From the NCBI GenBank assembly GCA_947561715.1, contig OX387204.1, forward strand, positions 13,397,001-13,461,000: a stretch of 64,000 nt of DNA. Reading direction: 5' to 3'. The number at the start of each line of letters is the position of its first letter. The stretch's first letter is position 1. Positions 36,813 to 47,073 of this stretch are shown here, piece after piece. Source of the DNA: Ascidia mentula (lineage: Eukaryota > Chordata > Ascidiacea > Phlebobranchia > Ascidiidae). The notes under the pieces were generated by a model. It was not told where the DNA came from, ran no database searches, and saw only the letters and a program-made list of their open reading frames with translations. The translations under genes were made by a program, and so were the position numbers.

Positions 36813-37761
36813 CTAAACAAATATTCCAACCCAGAGGAGAAGAAAAAGTATCCCGAAACCATTGAAAACTGATCCAACAATCGACATCAGAAGTTCCTTG
36901 TAGAAATCTCTGGTATATTTTGTTGATGTAACCTGTGGTAATAATGCAGGTAAGGATAGGTTTGAAAATGAATAAGTGAATGCATTACATATCACTGTAC
37001 AACTCTTCAAAATTCTACATATTAAACACAGCTGATGTAGCAGTAAATATTTTTTACTTAATATTTAAAACATGCCTTTCATCGACTACACAAACATTAG
37101 CTTGGAGCAAAATGTGAAGTGTTTTTATTCAATAACGAAATGATAAATTGTTAGCTGAAACTTTTTGAAGCCTTGTAGTCCTGTACACAATTAGTTCAAT
37201 TTTTAGGTTTTGCATAAAAATTAATTCATAAAAAAATCTTACTTCATAAACAAAGAACCATGCAGTAAAAAACAATCCAATTCCAAGCAAGACCAGTGTG
37301 AGGTGAGGATAGATTGCAGGGTTTACTGGTGAGACATAACGTCTCATGCTCTCCAAGTCCAGGACATCCTAAAACACATAGAAGCATACCAGTACTGTAT
37401 TTACATGAAAGTCTGATTGGAAATGACTTGCTTGGGCAAACTGATGTTTTGGTGCATTAATGTAGCCTATTATTTGTTTTTTTTGTTGCTTAAAATTGAA
37501 TATAAAATTTCATGTGATTTTACACCAATGGAGATTTAGGCTTAGGAAATTAATGAAACTAAAATAAGCCTATTTACCAACGACGCATTTTATAAATTTC
37601 TGTCGGAAACTTTCCATTACACCTTCATGGGGTGAGCAATGATTCGCTTTTCTAATTTGGATTTTAATTCATTACTTTTTCACGCACTTTGTTGCAGACC
37701 TAAATTTTTGTGACTATTTGTAAATACAAACACTTTAAATATACAGTAATGTACGTACCAT
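36813..37761 (-). CDS. TMEM258: TMEM258, small oligosaccharyltransferase subunit, complete (82 aa)
   Basis: ER membrane subunit of the oligosaccharyltransferase complex for N-glycosylation. Exons 37761-37759, 37368-37243, 36932-36813; phases agree. [55 protein letters not shown] and [10 protein letters not shown] match the family nearly throughout, and the length is normal (79 in human). Two membrane segments: about 22-42 and 58-80. The first coding exon holds only the ATG, immediately followed by a GTACGT donor. A TTTTCAG site about 31 bp upstream of the ATG could accept a spliced leader or 5' UTR exon. Confidence 0.96.
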
Positions 37762-38984
37762 TCTCTCTGCTTTATTTGCTCCAATGGAAAACTGAAAACG
37801 TCAACAACAAGCTTGACGTGGAAATCAAATTGCCACCGAAGCACCTACTTTTGGTGTAATCCAATGCAGCAGAGTATATATTTTATGTTATTTTTGAATT
37901 AATTACAATTACCGCGCATCTACAATACGTAATGCAGATTTATAGTTTTATTGAAAAAAAATTCCTTGTTTAAGAAACAGTATCATGGCTGACGTTGTGT
38001 AAAACAAAAATAATAATTGTCATAGGGCAAAGGATAAAATGTGACGTACCCGGCATTTTGTACGTGGTAACCGGTAACCGGAGAAATTGCAATTTAAAGG
38101 AATCAGTCGTCCAACAAGGGAACTTTTCATTTCAAGTCTATTTTACAAAAATGACAAGTGTTCCGTACAAAATGTAAATAAAAAGCATGATTTACTGTAT
38201 CAATAAAAGTGCAACTTGTGTCGAACGTAACACTTCACTATTATTAAGTAATATGCCTGCAAGCATTAGCAACAAACTGCTTTACTATTAAGTTTACAGG
38301 ATGGGCAAATTCGGTTAATCCGCGGAACTTCACCTAATTAGTACAAACTTTAAGTTAGAAATGATTCGTATTCTTTTTCCAAAAAGATTCGGATAACCTG
38401 GAATATATAATTTTCTCATCTTTTGATCAGGATTTGCGTGCATTTGCTTTTCTGTTTTGATCGTAGTCCTACACCAAAGGTAAAACAAGTTTATTCATAT
38501 CAAACTATACCTTTGATTAGATACTTGTGTTAGATACTTGCTTTCAGTCAGCTAAATGCAAGAGGTTAGTTAATATAAAATTCATTCAAACTACGTCACT
38601 ATCTGGACACGTTTTCCTTCAAAACAAAACAAATCATACAAAAGATTTCCATCTAACATGGACCAACTTAGCTAAGTCACCAAGACGCGCATTGTTTCGG
38701 ACACAAAACAAAGATTGTATTACTTTTAAAAATTACTATTTTTGTGGTTCCAATCTTTACATGTGGCAAATTGGACAACATATACAACCTGGGCCTAGTA
38801 AATACATGCGTTTTGTAAAACAATCGAAATGGAGATGACATGCCGGTAATTGCAATCATTGGCGTATAGTTCTGCATATCAACGGGGGTGCGGCGAGTGC
38901 ACAATGCTATCTTCAGAAGATCGTTTGCACGCTATATTATACAGGTTATAGCATCTTTCATGTTAACAAGTGTTTTGACCGGCG
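37762..38984. other. Intergenic region between TMEM258 and Penelope-like remnant
   Basis: Presumably carries the TMEM258 promoter. Short open frames at 37995-38177 and 38527-38838 match nothing known. No repeats with clear ends seen. Confidence 0.45.
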
Positions 38985-40251
38985 ATGTTAGTAATTGTAT
39001 AGAACAACTTCCAATTCAACGGCGACAATTATATCCAAATTAAAGGAACGGCGATGGGTACTCGCCTGGCACCACAATACGCTAATATGTTCACTACAAC
39101 TGTGGAGGAACGTTTCATACAATCATGAGAGTCGTCGATAACAATGTCCCAAAGGTTTATCTACGACATTTTCTTGGTTTGGACTGCGGGGAAACAACCC
39201 CTTTACATATTTGTGCAGGAATTGTGGTCTAACACACGTGTCCATTTCCTGGATGTAACGGTCCCACTACAAAACTGTGAACTCTCTACCTCCCTATACC
39301 GTAAAGCGACGGATCGAGGTACGTATCTATATCTTTCTAGTGTCAACCCCATACATATGTATTGGTCCACAGTGCATTCTAAAACGCTGCAATACAGACG
39401 GATATGTTCTCGTTACGATTGCAACACAAGTTTACGTTCTTTGTAGGATGTATTCTTCGCGAATCGCTATCAGGTCAGCTTGGTAAATAAAGAAATGAAA
39501 AGAGCAGCAAATATCCCAATATACCGCCTTCTCCAATACAACGACGGAAGGAAAAACTCAACTCAACAACATTCGATTGGCCGGCTCAAAAAGATTGCAA
39601 GGTACCTGCAACCCATTTTACAACAGGACAAAACAGTAAGTGAAGTGTTCCCAAACTTACCAGAGACAACGTATCGGCAACCCCCTAACCTCAAAAAACT
39701 TTCTCCACACTGACTGCACCCAAACAACACTTAATAACTTGCCCTTGTGGAAGCACCATGTGTTCTTTGGGCAAATTGATCAACCCGGTGAATCACATCA
39801 ACACTAGACAAATAAAAAAATGCACCGAAGGGAACAATTACCTGCAAATCTACCACCGTGGTGTACGCCATAACATGTGTACGCTGCTCACACGCTCTTA
39901 CATTCCACAGACAGGACAAACACTGCGAAAACGAATGAATGGCAACACAAACGATATCCGACACAATAACACTGAGCCAGTGGGGGCCCACATTATTGAG
40001 CCCAATCTTAGCATGGACGACATACGGGTAATGGTTTTGCAAAAAAGTTAGAAGGGAATTCAAGACTTGCAAGGGAATCGGCCGAACAATGCCACATTGA
40101 TGATTTCTTCGATCAAACTAACGACAGCTTATCGTTTCAACGTGCCCTTTTTCTTTTTCCGTTTTGTGCTTGTTTTTTTGTATCGCATTTTGTTTATTTA
40201 CACCTGATGAGCGAGAGGTACTCGCAAATACTAAAGTACATTTTTAATACA
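38985..40251 (+). pseudogene. Penelope-like retroelement remnant: reverse transcriptase and GIY-YIG endonuclease, broken
   Basis: Three frames joined by frameshifts and stops. RT part: NNFQFNGDNYIQIKGTAMGT, then APQYANMF (about 39004-39126), ended by TGA. Shifted frame with RFIYDIFLVW (39153-39182), where the family has an Asp-Asp pair (usually YIDDIF); the first Asp is Tyr, so the catalytic site is lost. A connector follows at 39480-39713, then a GIY-YIG-type region with TGQTLRKRMNGN and HNNTEPVG (to about 40051). RT plus C-terminal GIY-YIG is diagnostic of Penelope-like elements. The 5' part is missing, as in typical truncated insertions. Ends and target duplication not identified. Confidence 0.85.
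40204..40239 (+). ncRNA. Decayed hammerhead-like motif 3' of the Penelope remnant
   Basis: CTGATGA (40204-40210), then a 5-bp GCGAG/CTCGC hairpin with loop AGGTA, then AAATACTAAAGTAC. This has the order of a hammerhead with a minimal stem III, but the invariant G of GAAA is absent and stem III is poor. Penelope-like elements are known to carry hammerheads, so its place just after the endonuclease region is suggestive. Likely inactive. Confidence 0.4.
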
Positions 40252-40304
40252 AAAGTCACTTCTTGAGGAGTGCTAAACCAGGATAATTCAGATAATTGAA
40301 CATC

Positions 40305-40392
40305 ATGTGGTGTGGTTACACTTGAATGAACACGAACTCCCAAATGTGCCACGTATTCAACGCAACGAAGAAGGAACTTCCCGGGAGCATAG
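40305..40392 (+). repeat. Isolated diverged fragment of the macrosatellite
   Basis: GTGGTTACACTTGAATGAAC, then CCCAAATGTGCCACGTATTC and CAACGCAACGAAGAAGGAA, closely follow the satellite sequence at about 42253-42330 and 46828-46905. It lies about 2 kb outside the continuous array. Confidence 0.65.
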
Positions 40393-40499
40393 CCCAGATA
40401 AAGCTATAAAATGTACTTCCCTCTTTTATGTTGTTAGCTTTGTAATATTTGTAACAATCGTGGTAAGAAATGCCAACTTAGATTTATCTGCGAGCAAGA

Positions 40500-40557
40500 T
40501 GCTTTCAACAAAAGAGCCACATCTGGCTCGCAGGCCATGGATTCCCGATCTCTGGTA
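40500..40557. mobile_element. Possible hAT terminal fragment
   Basis: AAAGAGCCACATCTGGCTCG followed by CAGGCCATGGATTCCCGATC resembles a common hAT subterminal region (GAGCC/GGCTC palindrome, then a G-rich end). No second end or target duplication found. The surrounding 40393-42510 interval otherwise holds no gene I can support. Confidence 0.35.
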
Positions 40558-41240
40558 GGAAGAGTTATAAAATGTGCTTCCTCATTTTATGTTGGTGGGA
40601 AGAGCATTTTTAACTGTAACAAATCTGCTTTATTTTGGACAACAGCTTGGTTTTAGAAATGCTTAAAATTCAAGTAATATATGTCATGGGTAAGTGCATG
40701 GATATGGTAAAGTTTTTGTTAACACAGCGTGCAGGTTTAGCTTTTAAGAGTGGTGCTGTTTTATAATTGCAAGACTTTAATTACAAATAAATGTTTTAAA
40801 ATTCAGTAACTCAACATTGCATTTGATGTTGGGAACCGATATTTTGTCAGATAAACCCAAAAACTACTGATGTTGTGTGCCATGTTTTTTCTGCTCTCAT
40901 TACGAGCTTGTTGTCTCTGTAGCAGTGAATATCTTGTCGCTTGTGCGCATAACTAGACTTGATTATTTGTGTCGATCTAGGAGTTGTGTCGCAACTAACA
41001 GAATTGGAGGTATGTCACAACTTAGTTTGTGTTGAGCTCTTGCTCAAATAACAAAGTTTAAGAGTTTACTGCGCGAGTTGCTATTGCGATCAAATCTGTT
41101 TGCACTGCGGAGACATGAACGTTTGGCAGACATTTTAACCACAAATGGACAGAAACAAAGTCTGTGGAGCGTCACAGCCGTTTGTTGCTTTTACTTTTGC
41201 ATAGTTGTAACCGGAATTAGTTCGGCGAACAGGCAATGCT

Positions 41241-41427
41241 GCCTAACGTTCAGAGAGCGAGATGTTAACAGTCTAAACAAATAACCTCGGCCGACAAAAC
41301 CCAAACTGCGCACCTGCGCATTGACGACCTACCCCCAGTTCGTCGAATAAGAAATAATGCCTAACGTACAGAGGGCGGGATGTTAACAGTCGAAACCAAT
41401 AGCCTTGGCTTACAAAACCCAAACTGC
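41241..41427 (+). repeat. Two-copy direct duplication, 118-bp spacing
   Basis: Blocks 41241-41309 and 41359-41427 align along their length (GCCTAACGT, GATGTTAACAGTC and ACAAAACCCAAACTGCG shared) with scattered mismatches. Function unknown. Confidence 0.7.
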
Positions 41428-42510
41428 GGACTTGCGGCCAAGGCAGCTACTTTTCCATTTAAAAGGACAGTAATGCGCCAAAAGTTTGAAACGCTAAATG
41501 ATAAGAACACGATTAAATCAACATTCGTTCTGACAGGACACGAGACATTACAATACTCTATAAAGAAATTTGACCTCCACAAAAAAATACCTGTAATGAA
41601 AACAACCGCGATCTACCATCAACCTCTTCCTAACCACCACAAGAGAACTGCCGCAGGTTTGCCACTCATCACTTCTTCCGCCTAAAACCCGATCAATCAG
41701 AGTACTACGCATTTGCAATGCAACCAAAAGTACGCAAGCGTTGTGGAATTAAACATGAATAATAAAACAAATAACGATGAACGAAAAGTTTTTTCCCAAT
41801 GGGGAAATGTAGATGATCATGTGACACAGGTTGTTGCCTGTCAGCGTCACTACGAATAATGCAGTTCTCTGGGCCGTGTTTTCGAACTTTATTCAAAGAC
41901 CTTTCAAATTCCGTTAAGCGCCTGTGGGAACGATCTTGTTTATTACTCGTGCCGCTCCATGTCGATGTCCTTAAATAAAGCTTCTGCCCTCTTTCGGAAA
42001 TCTTACCTTCCAATCCTTCGTTTTTTCGAGTCTTCCTTTTTCCTATATTTTGAACTCCGGGAATGAAACGATACGCAATTGCGTCATTTCCGACTCGCAG
42101 TGTTGTGATTGAAATAAATAGATTTGGCAATTCCATCGTTCAAATGATGATTTCCTAGGTCGAGCATGAGAGATGCATACGGCATTCAGCTTTATAATCG
42201 CTTCACATCACAAAAGTAATCAAGCACTGCAGAATAGCATTGATTCACGTGTTCTGGTTTCACTTGATTAAATATAAACACCCAAATGTGTGACGTATTC
42301 AACGCAAGAAAGAAGGAAAGTGGGATGAACTTTCTTTCGTAGACCACAAATTATTGTTAGAGACAGAAATAAAGTTTAAAGGTACGTTTCAAATCTTTAG
42401 GCAATTCCTTCGACTAAATGGCACTCGCCGTGAGCGTACAAACAGCCTTTTTAATAGGGATTTGAAAACACACCTAAGATTTGGTCTCCGCCGAAACAAA
42501 TACCTTCAGT

Positions 42511-43004
42511 TTTATCGCAGTTTATTGCTTGGAGCAAACAAGAAGCTAGTCGGGACCTGGCGTGGATGAGTTGATTCATTTACATGTACATTATTATATT
42601 ACCGGGTGACTCCTATGACTTTTTCATCCGAATTCTCTAATTGTCAGATTATCGACTATGACTATTAAAAATGCATGTAAATTTTTAAAAATAATTCGTC
42701 TAAATACTTCAAGTGTAGTATTTGTATAAATAAAGGCAACAATCCGCAGTGACGCTCTACAGACTTGCTTTCTGTGCAGTTGTCTGCTCAGACGAATACG
42801 GCAATTGTGTTTGAAGAAACTATTTCCTTGCATTAAATGAAATGCACGTATTTAAAATAGCCGATGTTCTGGCAATAAAAAGAAACGACGAAAAAGTCAT
42901 AGGAGTCACCCAGTAGTATGATAATGTATATGTAAATGACCCAACATGCCCACGCCAGGTCCCAACTAACTTTTTGTTTGCTCCAAGCAATAAACTGCGA
43001 TAAA
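42511..43004. repeat. Inverted arms of the satellite unit (copy 1)
   Basis: Arm 42511-42626 is the diverged reverse complement of 42889-43004; shared blocks include TTTATCGCAGTTTATTGCTT and GGGTGACTCCTATGACTTTT. The 262-bp centre holds the TATA-like core. Corresponding arm pairs occur in later copies (for example 47074-47190 with about 47460-47575). It could be a decayed transposon with long terminal inverted repeats that was captured by the satellite. Confidence 0.8.
42725..42752 (+). promoter_or_regulatory. TATA-like core in satellite unit (copy 1)
   Basis: TATAAATA (42725-42732) is followed by GCAGTGAC about 22 nt later, spacing suited to a Pol II initiator. Kept at 47296 and 51872; altered to TATAAACA at 56346. 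Candidate only. Confidence 0.35.
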
Positions 43005-43544
43005 ACATGGGGTGCAGTCATCATTCTTAGCTGTTGGTACCGTTTAGCGGGCGTCGAGTTGAAGTACGTTACATATATGATTTATACGTTAAAAATCACG
43101 AGATATAGTTAGCAGGCAACATAATTGTTTAGGATTAAAAACTAAAACCTTATTCAATTCAATTAAGCATAAAAAAACAGCAAAATGCAAACTTTGCAAG
43201 CAAGACAAACCCATTCGGTTTGCGGGTGCAAGATCTTTGCGCAAAAGGATTTTCAGTTCAGGAAATTATAAACTGCCCAATGGCTAACAAAATTGATTAT
43301 TGTCAAGCATTATAAGTTGCTTAAATTTCTGTTGAAGCAAAAGCAAAGTTAATTTTCGAATAAAACCGATTGATCAGTAGTTACTGCTGGTCAGATACTC
43401 AAATTTACGCTGATAGAATGGTAGACGATTAGCGTTGATATATCGTGAAACATTCAATGATCATTGCAGTCAGTAGTGCAAAGATGTACCCAGCGATGTC
43501 GCAACCTCTCCGTTGTGTCCTCAACGGATCCTTATTACCTCGTT

Positions 43545-43976
43545 ATGTTTGCTGTACGAAATGAACAGAAAAAACACGATAAAAAATTAAGTCGTTTTTA
43601 TTTGGGCGATTGTCGTTGTGGTTCGTCGCAGATACCGTTTAACGACCGTTTATTGCATGTTCGAAAGGACTTGTCCCAACTTGTATTGTTATGTGATACA
43701 ATTTTAACTACGATTATTGTCACGGAAAACAGAGAAATAAAAAAGGGATATTTTGTTGGCGTCAGCGTAAACGGCATTTGGTTCGCGTTTTTAACAAAGC
43801 TTTTTGAGCAGTGTGAGTATCGTTGCTCCCAAACAACCATACCTGTTTTTTATAACTTCGTGGCATCGTTACTGGAAAGTACAACTAAAAGCAATATATT
43901 TTTGAAGCCCCTGGCCTGTGCCGACGTGTCTGGATTTGTTCAATTTACATTTATGGTAATAGTCGTAAAAGTTTAA
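43545..43976 (+). CDS. Satellite ORF A, copy 1 (143 codons), doubtful
   Basis: Open from an upstream TTG at 43464; first ATG at 43545 (MFAVRNEQKKHDKKLSRFYL). Contains one hydrophobic stretch and seven Cys; no family recognised. The frame is broken by an extra G in copies 3 and 5 and mostly deleted in copy 4, which argues against function. A second ATG frame at 43458 shares its start with ORF B. Confidence 0.22.
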   Translation: MFAVRNEQKKHDKKLSRFYLGDCRCGSSQIPFNDRLLHVRKDLSQLVLLCDTILTTIIVTENREIKKGYFVGVSVNGIWFAFLTKLFEQCEYRCSQTTIPVFYNFVASLLESTTKSNIFLKPLACADVSGFVQFTFMVIVVKV

Positions 43977-45588
43977 AACCGTCAAGCTGTAACGTTGGGT
44001 ATAAATTGTGCTTCTTAAACATTTACTGAGATTGTCTGTGAGCTTCAGTAGCTGTGTAAGTTAGAGTTGGACCTGTTGTATTGTATATTCCTTACGGGTT
44101 TTCACTGCAGAAATCCAAAAGTAGTTTAACTTCCGAATTACCATAACTTGTGCACTTTAGTTGTATTTCTTGCTAAGTTAGTTTTTCCACTAAAATTGTT
44201 ATCATTGTTGTTATTAATCTATATTTTGGAAACAGCTGGAAATTGTTTGTATGACCAAACTTAACACACGAAGGGTAAACAAATGTCCTATTCATTCAAT
44301 GATTTACAAGCAAAAATGGAGTTTTCACCAGTAAATTAGACAAGAACCATTTGCTAAGGTGTATGCTACCAGGTTATTCAAAGAATAATATCGAAATTTT
44401 TGGTTTCTTTTGTGTTGTAACGTTTATGTATGTATACGTTGTTATTTCCCTGTATGCAATCGAGATAGGATTATAATTTTTGTTGGATAACAGAAATGTT
44501 ACTTGACACAAAGGTTCGATTTTGGTCGTATAAATTGTTCGAATTTTCGACATGATGATTTACATATGGAGAGAATGAGAATTACATTGTGGAAAACATC
44601 TGTGATATCAAAATACTGGCCGCTTTTGTATGATTTCCTGACTTTGTGTGGTATGATTTGGATTAGCAAAGAGTGCCGGTCAAATGCTTATGCTGGCATT
44701 TCTGGCTTTGTGATCTACGGTTAAATGCTGAAAGCTGTTTCTGCAGCCTGTCGCCATTGAATTACATGCCATCAACAGCGTTGTATTCTTGTACTTGCAA
44801 AAGCATAAACCGACACCAAGTAGAAATAAAGAATGTTCAAGTGAGAGAATAACCGCTGTTATATAAGGAGAACAGGCAAACGCATTCCGATACAATTAGC
44901 GTTGTATTGCGTCACGGGGTGCAAAAGTAATACATAGAGGGCAGGATAAAATGACAATTTATCTATCACAAAACAAAAAATGGAAATTCCGTGCAATGTG
45001 CTGTCAATAACAAATGCATGCCAAATTGAAAATAAGCATGTCGCCTACGTAAGTAGTCGTGGGAATATGTCTTATGGATTTTGTAGCTACTACTTTCTTT
45101 TTGTTTTTCGTTTTGAAACACATTAACTTAACAGGTAGTCATAATTTCCATTTCGAAAGAATATTGTAATTTTAAAAGTATTAACTTTAAACGAATTGTG
45201 AAGGAACGAAATTTTGGTTTGGTAAACTAGGTAAATTATGTAGAGAATAAAAAGTTATCCGTATATAAATATTTTTTCATAGATTTGAAATGCTACTACG
45301 CTGACCCACTGCCGACGAAACGTTTGTATTTTCAAACGATTTTGTTTTCGCGATGTAGAAAAGCCAGAGCTGTGTTACCTTACAGCACTGATGGTCAACA
45401 CAGTAGTTGTTCGAAACGTTTGCTCTCACCATGAATAGCATATTAACTATGGCCTTTTCTGTTTTGCATAATGAAGTTTTTTTGCAGCTAAATTTTGAAT
45501 TGTTCTTTGCTGCTAAATATTGTCACTGTATGTTTAATAGCTGATTCAGTGTGTTATTGGAGCTTATGTTCCTGACATTGTTGACTTT

Positions 45589-45795
45589 ATGTCTAACAAG
45601 GTACAACGCATCCGTCCTGTTTCAAACAGTCTGTTTCAACTTGAGTCAATGATGCATCTTGTTTCTTGTGTCGAGAAACGTTATGAATTGGCATATTTCG
45701 AAAATCGTAAAAAACGTTTTTGCACCAAAAATATTTATCAAACAAAAAAACAATTCCATAAATTTAGACTAGTTTTTTTTGCGGTGTCCAAATAA
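45589..45795 (+). CDS. Satellite ORF C, copy 1 (68 codons), doubtful
   Basis: True ATG; MSNKVQRIRPVSNSLFQLES, basic, no known domain. In copies 1 and 2 an indel near 45740 replaces the C-terminus seen in copy 5 (62381). Confidence 0.2.
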   Translation: MSNKVQRIRPVSNSLFQLESMMHLVSCVEKRYELAYFENRKKRFCTKNIYQTKKQFHKFRLVFFAVSK

Positions 45796-46329
45796 AGTAC
45801 GACCAAAATTGAAGTTCTCACTGGCACTTAATAGCTCAAAAGAGCAACGATGTATTTTGAAATAAAGCAACTGCTTCGCTATGTTCCTATCCATTAACTA
45901 CCGCGGTGTGTTTGATGTATGCAATAAACCGATAAAACACGATATTAAAGTAGCTTTAGCGCGGCGTCTCCAAGCTTGCCCGTTTAATGAGCGTCATTGC
46001 AGATTGATTTGGGTTGGTGGAAACTTGTATTTAAATTAAGTGGACACATAGATTCAACTGCGACTCTTGTTACGCAGATCTAGAGTACTCAAAATAAACG
46101 AAAAAAATCCTTTTTGCAAATTCCGCACTGTTTAGGGGTTAAAGAAATCGTTTAAAACTGTGTTTGCCATTTTTGCAATTTGTACTTATTGCCCAATCAA
46201 TGGAATATATAATAGGAATATGTATGTTTTAGTTAGTGGCACCGACGGATAAGTCGTTACTGGTCAGGTATCCAAATTTACGCTTTAAGAGTTGCAGGCG
46301 ATTAGCGTGGATATCTCGTAAAACATTCA

Positions 46330-46527
46330 ATGATCATTGCAGTCAGTAGTGCAAATATGTACGTAGCGATGTCGCAACTTCTCCGTTGTGTCCTCAATTT
46401 GTTGTGTGATTTAAATGAATGTAATTGGTTTTGCCCAGGTTTTTACGTTGTAGAAATGCAGTACGAAAAAAAAGTGATCGTTGCTGTTACTGGTGACTCG
46501 TTACTACAACGATGTGTGTTGAAATGA
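46330..46527 (+). CDS. Satellite ORF B, copy 1 (65 codons), doubtful
   Basis: True ATG; MIIAVSSANMYVAMSQLLRC. The first 20 or so codons parallel a frame at 43458, because the two regions are an internal direct duplication. Ends QRCVLK, like ORF C in copy 5 (QRCILK), through a second duplication. Confidence 0.2.
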   Translation: MIIAVSSANMYVAMSQLLRCVLNLLCDLNECNWFCPGFYVVEMQYEKKVIVAVTGDSLLQRCVLK

Positions 46528-47073
46528 AGCCACTGCTCCGCTTTGTTCCCATCCAATAACTACCGTGATGTGTTCGGTGTAAACAATAAACCGATAAAAC
46601 AAGATATTGAAGTAGTTTTACCGCCGCGTCCCCATGGTAGCCTCCTGTTTAATCAGCGCCGTTGCAGATTTGATTGGGTTGGCTCAACTTGTATTTAAAT
46701 TAAGTGGACACATAGATTTAAATATATATAGGTGTATTGCCAGGTCGCGCGTGAGAGATGTATACTGTATTAGGGTTTATAATTGCTTAACATCACAACA
46801 AGCACAGCAGAATAGCAAAGCTTCACGTGATATGGTTTCACTTGATTGTACGTAAATTCCCAAATGTGCGACGCATTCAACGCAACAAAGATGGAAGGTG
46901 GGATGAACGTTCTTACGGAGATCACAAATTATTGAAAGAGCAAGAAAATTTCGGTTAATCCGTTTCTCAGGAAACTCGTCTTGAGAGTCGTACAAAGCGT
47001 AAACAGCGTTTTTTAATAGAGATTTGAAAACACACCTAAGATTCGGTCTCCGCCGAACCCAAATACCTTCCCG

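Noticed and set aside
41705-42136. 143-codon minus-strand frame
   Set aside because: No recognisable domain, no splice context and low-complexity basic composition; treated as a chance ORF.
45299-45345. CGAAACGTTT motif in satellite, possible ribozyme core
   Set aside because: Preceded by CTGACCC rather than CUGANGA, with no stem II; same in all copies.
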